This document shows positions 52,661 through 54,223 of a DNA stretch of 54,223 nucleotides, in pieces; position 1 is the stretch's first letter; the number at the start of each line of letters is the position of its first letter. This stretch comes from a virus: the IMG/VR virus record IMGVR_UViG_3300037010_002778, positions 1-54,223 of that record; one strand, written 5' to 3'. The position numbers and the translations under genes were made by a program. The notes below the pieces were generated by a model, which had not been told where the DNA came from, did no database searches, and saw only the letters and a program-made list of their open reading frames with translations.

Positions 52661-53137
52661 ATGTTTTGCGAAAAAATACAAATTTTAGATGATTACAATT
52701 TGTTAATTGATGAATTTTTTGTTTTTTCAGCCAAATATTGTCCAAATTCTTTAATTACTTGGAATAAACAAACATTTACTTTAAAGTTAAAAACTCCATT
52801 TTTTGAAAATTTTACATTTAAAGACTATATTGAAAAAAATGAATTAAAGTTCATACAATTACTTACAACATTTAATAGTAATTTAATTTTTGGAAATTGG
52901 ACAAATAATGAATTTTTTGTGACTGATATACTTAATATAAACAAAAAATATATAAACTATGAAATTTACAATACTTATTTAGATGAAACGAATATTAAAT
53001 ATTTACATACTTTAGGTAAATTTACTAAAAGCTCATTTTTAGAGAATTTAAAAAATAAAATATTTAAAAATGAAAATTTTATTGTAAAAAAATACGATTC
53101 TCAAAATTTTTATAAAATAAATTTAAACAAAACCTAA
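52661..53137 (+). CDS. Unknown protein
   Basis: 158 residues, rich in Phe, Asn and Lys, with alternating strands and helices (SLITWNKQTFTLKLK, NLIFGNWTNNEFFV). Not recognised; no motif or membrane segment. It starts 14 bases after the preceding gene. Confidence 0.45.
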   Translation: MFCEKIQILDDYNLLIDEFFVFSAKYCPNSLITWNKQTFTLKLKTPFFENFTFKDYIEKNELKFIQLLTTFNSNLIFGNWTNNEFFVTDILNINKKYINYEIYNTYLDETNIKYLHTLGKFTKSSFLENLKNKIFKNENFIVKKYDSQNFYKINLNKT

Positions 53138-53180
53138 ATTAAATTATAAAAATTTTAAATTAAATTGTAATGGACTAAAA

Positions 53181-53513
53181 ATGATAACTTACGAGAACTT
53201 TGCATTTTTAATGAACTCTATAAAAAGGCAACTAGAATCAGATAAAGAAATTTCACATAAAATAATGGAGATGTTTCACAATTCTTATTTTGTAAAAGAT
53301 ACTGTTTTAATTGATGATGCAATAACTTTTTTAAAGACTGAGTTTAATGACACAGAAGATTGGATTAGTTATTTTATATTTGAACTTGAGTTTGGTGAGC
53401 TTGCTACACCAGAGTCAGTTTTAGTTGATAATAAATGTGTTCCAATTGCAAATTTAAATGATCTCTATTTAAATTTTTTAGTTCCAAACTACATAAAAAA
53501 AATAAGGAGTTAA
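53181..53513 (+). CDS. Unknown acidic protein
   Basis: 110 residues: an N-terminal helix pair, then DTEDWISYFIFELEFGE and a Leu-rich end. I have a vague memory of similar DWI-xY-x-FELEFG proteins in large phages, all uncharacterised. It begins 44 bases after the previous gene. Confidence 0.45.
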   Translation: MITYENFAFLMNSIKRQLESDKEISHKIMEMFHNSYFVKDTVLIDDAITFLKTEFNDTEDWISYFIFELEFGELATPESVLVDNKCVPIANLNDLYLNFLVPNYIKKIRS

Positions 53514-53520
53514 ACACAAA

Positions 53521-53817
53521 ATGAAAAAATTGCTAATTTTAACATTTTTTTTGATTGCAACCGGTTTATTTGCTCAAGTTGCAACAAATCAAGGTAAAGG
53601 AATTCTTGTTCAGCCAACGCCTGTAACAAAACCTATTACACAACCTATAACAAAACATGAAGCAAAACACATAAAATATGAAGCAAAGCACATAAAACAT
53701 GAAGCAAAGCATATAAAACATATTACTAAACATAACACAAAACACAATTTTAAACCTGTAACTAAACCTATAGTAAATCCTGTAACAAAACCTGTAACTA
53801 AACCTAATTTATTTTAA
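53521..53817 (+). CDS. Small exported His/Lys-rich repeat protein
   Basis: 98 residues with a strong AAGGAG site. MKKLLILTFFLIATGLFAQ is a signal peptide with a typical flavobacterial FAQ end. The mature part is built of short repeats: T-K-P-I blocks, four units of (Y/H)-E-A-K-H-I-K, and then TKPV blocks. The basic, His-rich peptide could bind metal, lipids or the cell wall in the periplasm. A terminator follows. Confidence 0.6.
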   Translation: MKKLLILTFFLIATGLFAQVATNQGKGILVQPTPVTKPITQPITKHEAKHIKYEAKHIKHEAKHIKHITKHNTKHNFKPVTKPIVNPVTKPVTKPNLF

Positions 53818-53837
53818 ATTTTTTAAAAAATAAATTC

Positions 53838-53884
53838 AAAAGAAAAAGGACTTATTTTATTCAAAAGAGGTCCTTTTTCTTTTA
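53838..53884 (+). terminator. Rho-independent terminator with 14-base stem
   Basis: AAAAGAAAAAGGAC (53838-53851) pairs with GTCCTTTTTCTTTT (53870-53883), with an 18-base loop. The T-rich 3' arm serves as the uridine tract. Confidence 0.75.
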
Positions 53885-53904
53885 AAGTAAAAGGAGAGGT
53901 AAAG

Positions 53905-54078
53905 ATGGATGAATTTGATGATATTTTTGACGAATACGATCCCGCTAATGATTGGGTCTTGCATGGTAATAAGGCTATTGAATCTGAAAATGATGTATAT
54001 TGGAAAAAGCAACCTGAAAAATTTAATGACGACAATTATGATACTTGGAAAACACGAAGTAAACAATATAAAAAATGA
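53905..54078 (+). CDS. Small acidic protein
   Basis: 57 residues from the ATG at 53905, with an AAAGGAGAGG site. Acidic start (MDEFDDIFDEYDP) and several Trp/Tyr, ending in a basic tail (TWKTRSKQYKK). Not recognised. It is too short for most ORF filters but the ribosome site and clean stop support it. The mobile-element end begins directly after. Confidence 0.55.
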   Translation: MDEFDDIFDEYDPANDWVLHGNKAIESENDVYWKKQPEKFNDDNYDTWKTRSKQYKK

Positions 54079-54101
54079 GAAATAAAACAATTAATGGTGA
54101 A

Positions 54102-54223
54102 CTAACACAACTCTAAAGAGTTGTATCTTCCTGCTTCATAGTTCACACTTACAATAGATTTTAAATAATTTATTGCAGAGGAGTTAAACTCCACAGGCTT
54201 AAAATTCCTACGTTCCATAGGTA
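54102..54223 (-). CDS. tnpB: TnpB-like (IS200/IS605) protein, C-terminal end only
   Basis: Minus strand, running off the window: 39 codons and a TAG stop (54102-54104). The visible end includes NFKPVEF and VNYEAGRYNS, the P-V-E ... E-A-G pattern that often closes TnpB/OrfB proteins of IS605-type elements. TnpB is an RNA-guided nuclease related to Cas12. The catalytic domain is outside the window, so whether the gene is intact is unknown. Confidence 0.55.
   Translation of the reverse strand, partial: PMERRNFKPVEFNSSAINYLKSIVSVNYEAGRYNSLELC
54105..54122. mobile_element. Right-end hairpin of an IS605-like element
   Basis: ACAACTC-TAAA-GAGTTGT is a perfect seven-base-stem palindrome overlapping the last codons of the TnpB-like gene. 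IS200/IS605 ends carry such subterminal hairpins recognised by the transposase, and the omega-RNA of TnpB ends nearby. The exact element boundary was not determined. Confidence 0.45.

Noticed and set aside
53823-54090. Minus-strand open frames near the right end
   Set aside because: They overlap the terminator and the better-supported plus-strand small gene at 53905, and give Ser/Phe-rich low-complexity peptides.

Overview
The window looks like part of the genome of a large, very AT-rich, T4-like contractile-tailed phage (or a metagenomic relative). The phage type is supported by recognisable counterparts of T4 replication and recombination genes (gp45-like clamp, gp44 clamp loader, gp41 helicase, UvsX, gp46/gp47), of the late sigma factor gp55, and of structural genes (portal gp20, head-completion gp4, probable gp15). 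A Bacteroidota host, perhaps a flavobacterium, is inferred from the base composition, the scarcity of Shine-Dalgarno sites (strong ones occur mainly at isolated, GTG- or TTG-started genes) and signal peptides ending in FAQ or FAD. The host cannot be proven from this window.

Layout. 1-3.1 kb: the end of a collagen-like fibre gene and two small genes closed by a terminator. 3.1-13.3 kb: a dense replication/recombination operon with the clamp, a family B polymerase fragment, UvsX interrupted by a split intein, the helicase, and the gp47/gp46 nuclease. 13.4-17.6 kb: a probable tail protein, a large unknown protein, the late sigma factor and gp4 (minus strand). 17.7-25.1 kb: five tandem paralogues, each a conserved N-terminal domain followed by 19-31 five-residue G-x-W-x-x repeats. 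25.1-30.3 kb: portal, AAA+ ATPase, clamp loader and a SprT-like protease. 30.3-35.5 kb: an exported protein, a tRNA-like element, a cell-wall hydrolase, a glycosyltransferase, an ADP-ribosyltransferase-like protein and a P-loop kinase. 35.5-37.5 kb (minus): a two-gene operon of a DUF3326 protein and a phosphatidylserine decarboxylase-like protein. 37.7-47.1 kb: nucleotide metabolism, a full family C (DnaE-type) DNA polymerase with a mini-intein, a ThyX-like pair and a dUTPase split by a second split intein. 47.1-51.8 kb: a repeat protein and a glycosyltransferase/methyltransferase cassette. 51.8-54.2 kb: a GH108-type endolysin (minus), small unknown genes, an exported His/Lys-rich peptide and the C-terminal end of a TnpB-like gene running off the window.

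Most remarkable points: three inteins of three different architectures in three nucleic-acid-metabolism genes; a PolB palm/thumb fragment with altered motifs beside the clamp while a complete DnaE-type polymerase is encoded elsewhere; a phage-borne DUF3326 plus PSD-like operon; and the five-copy repeat-protein array with signs of recent repeat duplication. No stretch over 300 bases lacks a gene. All family calls were made by eye from motifs; no database search was run.
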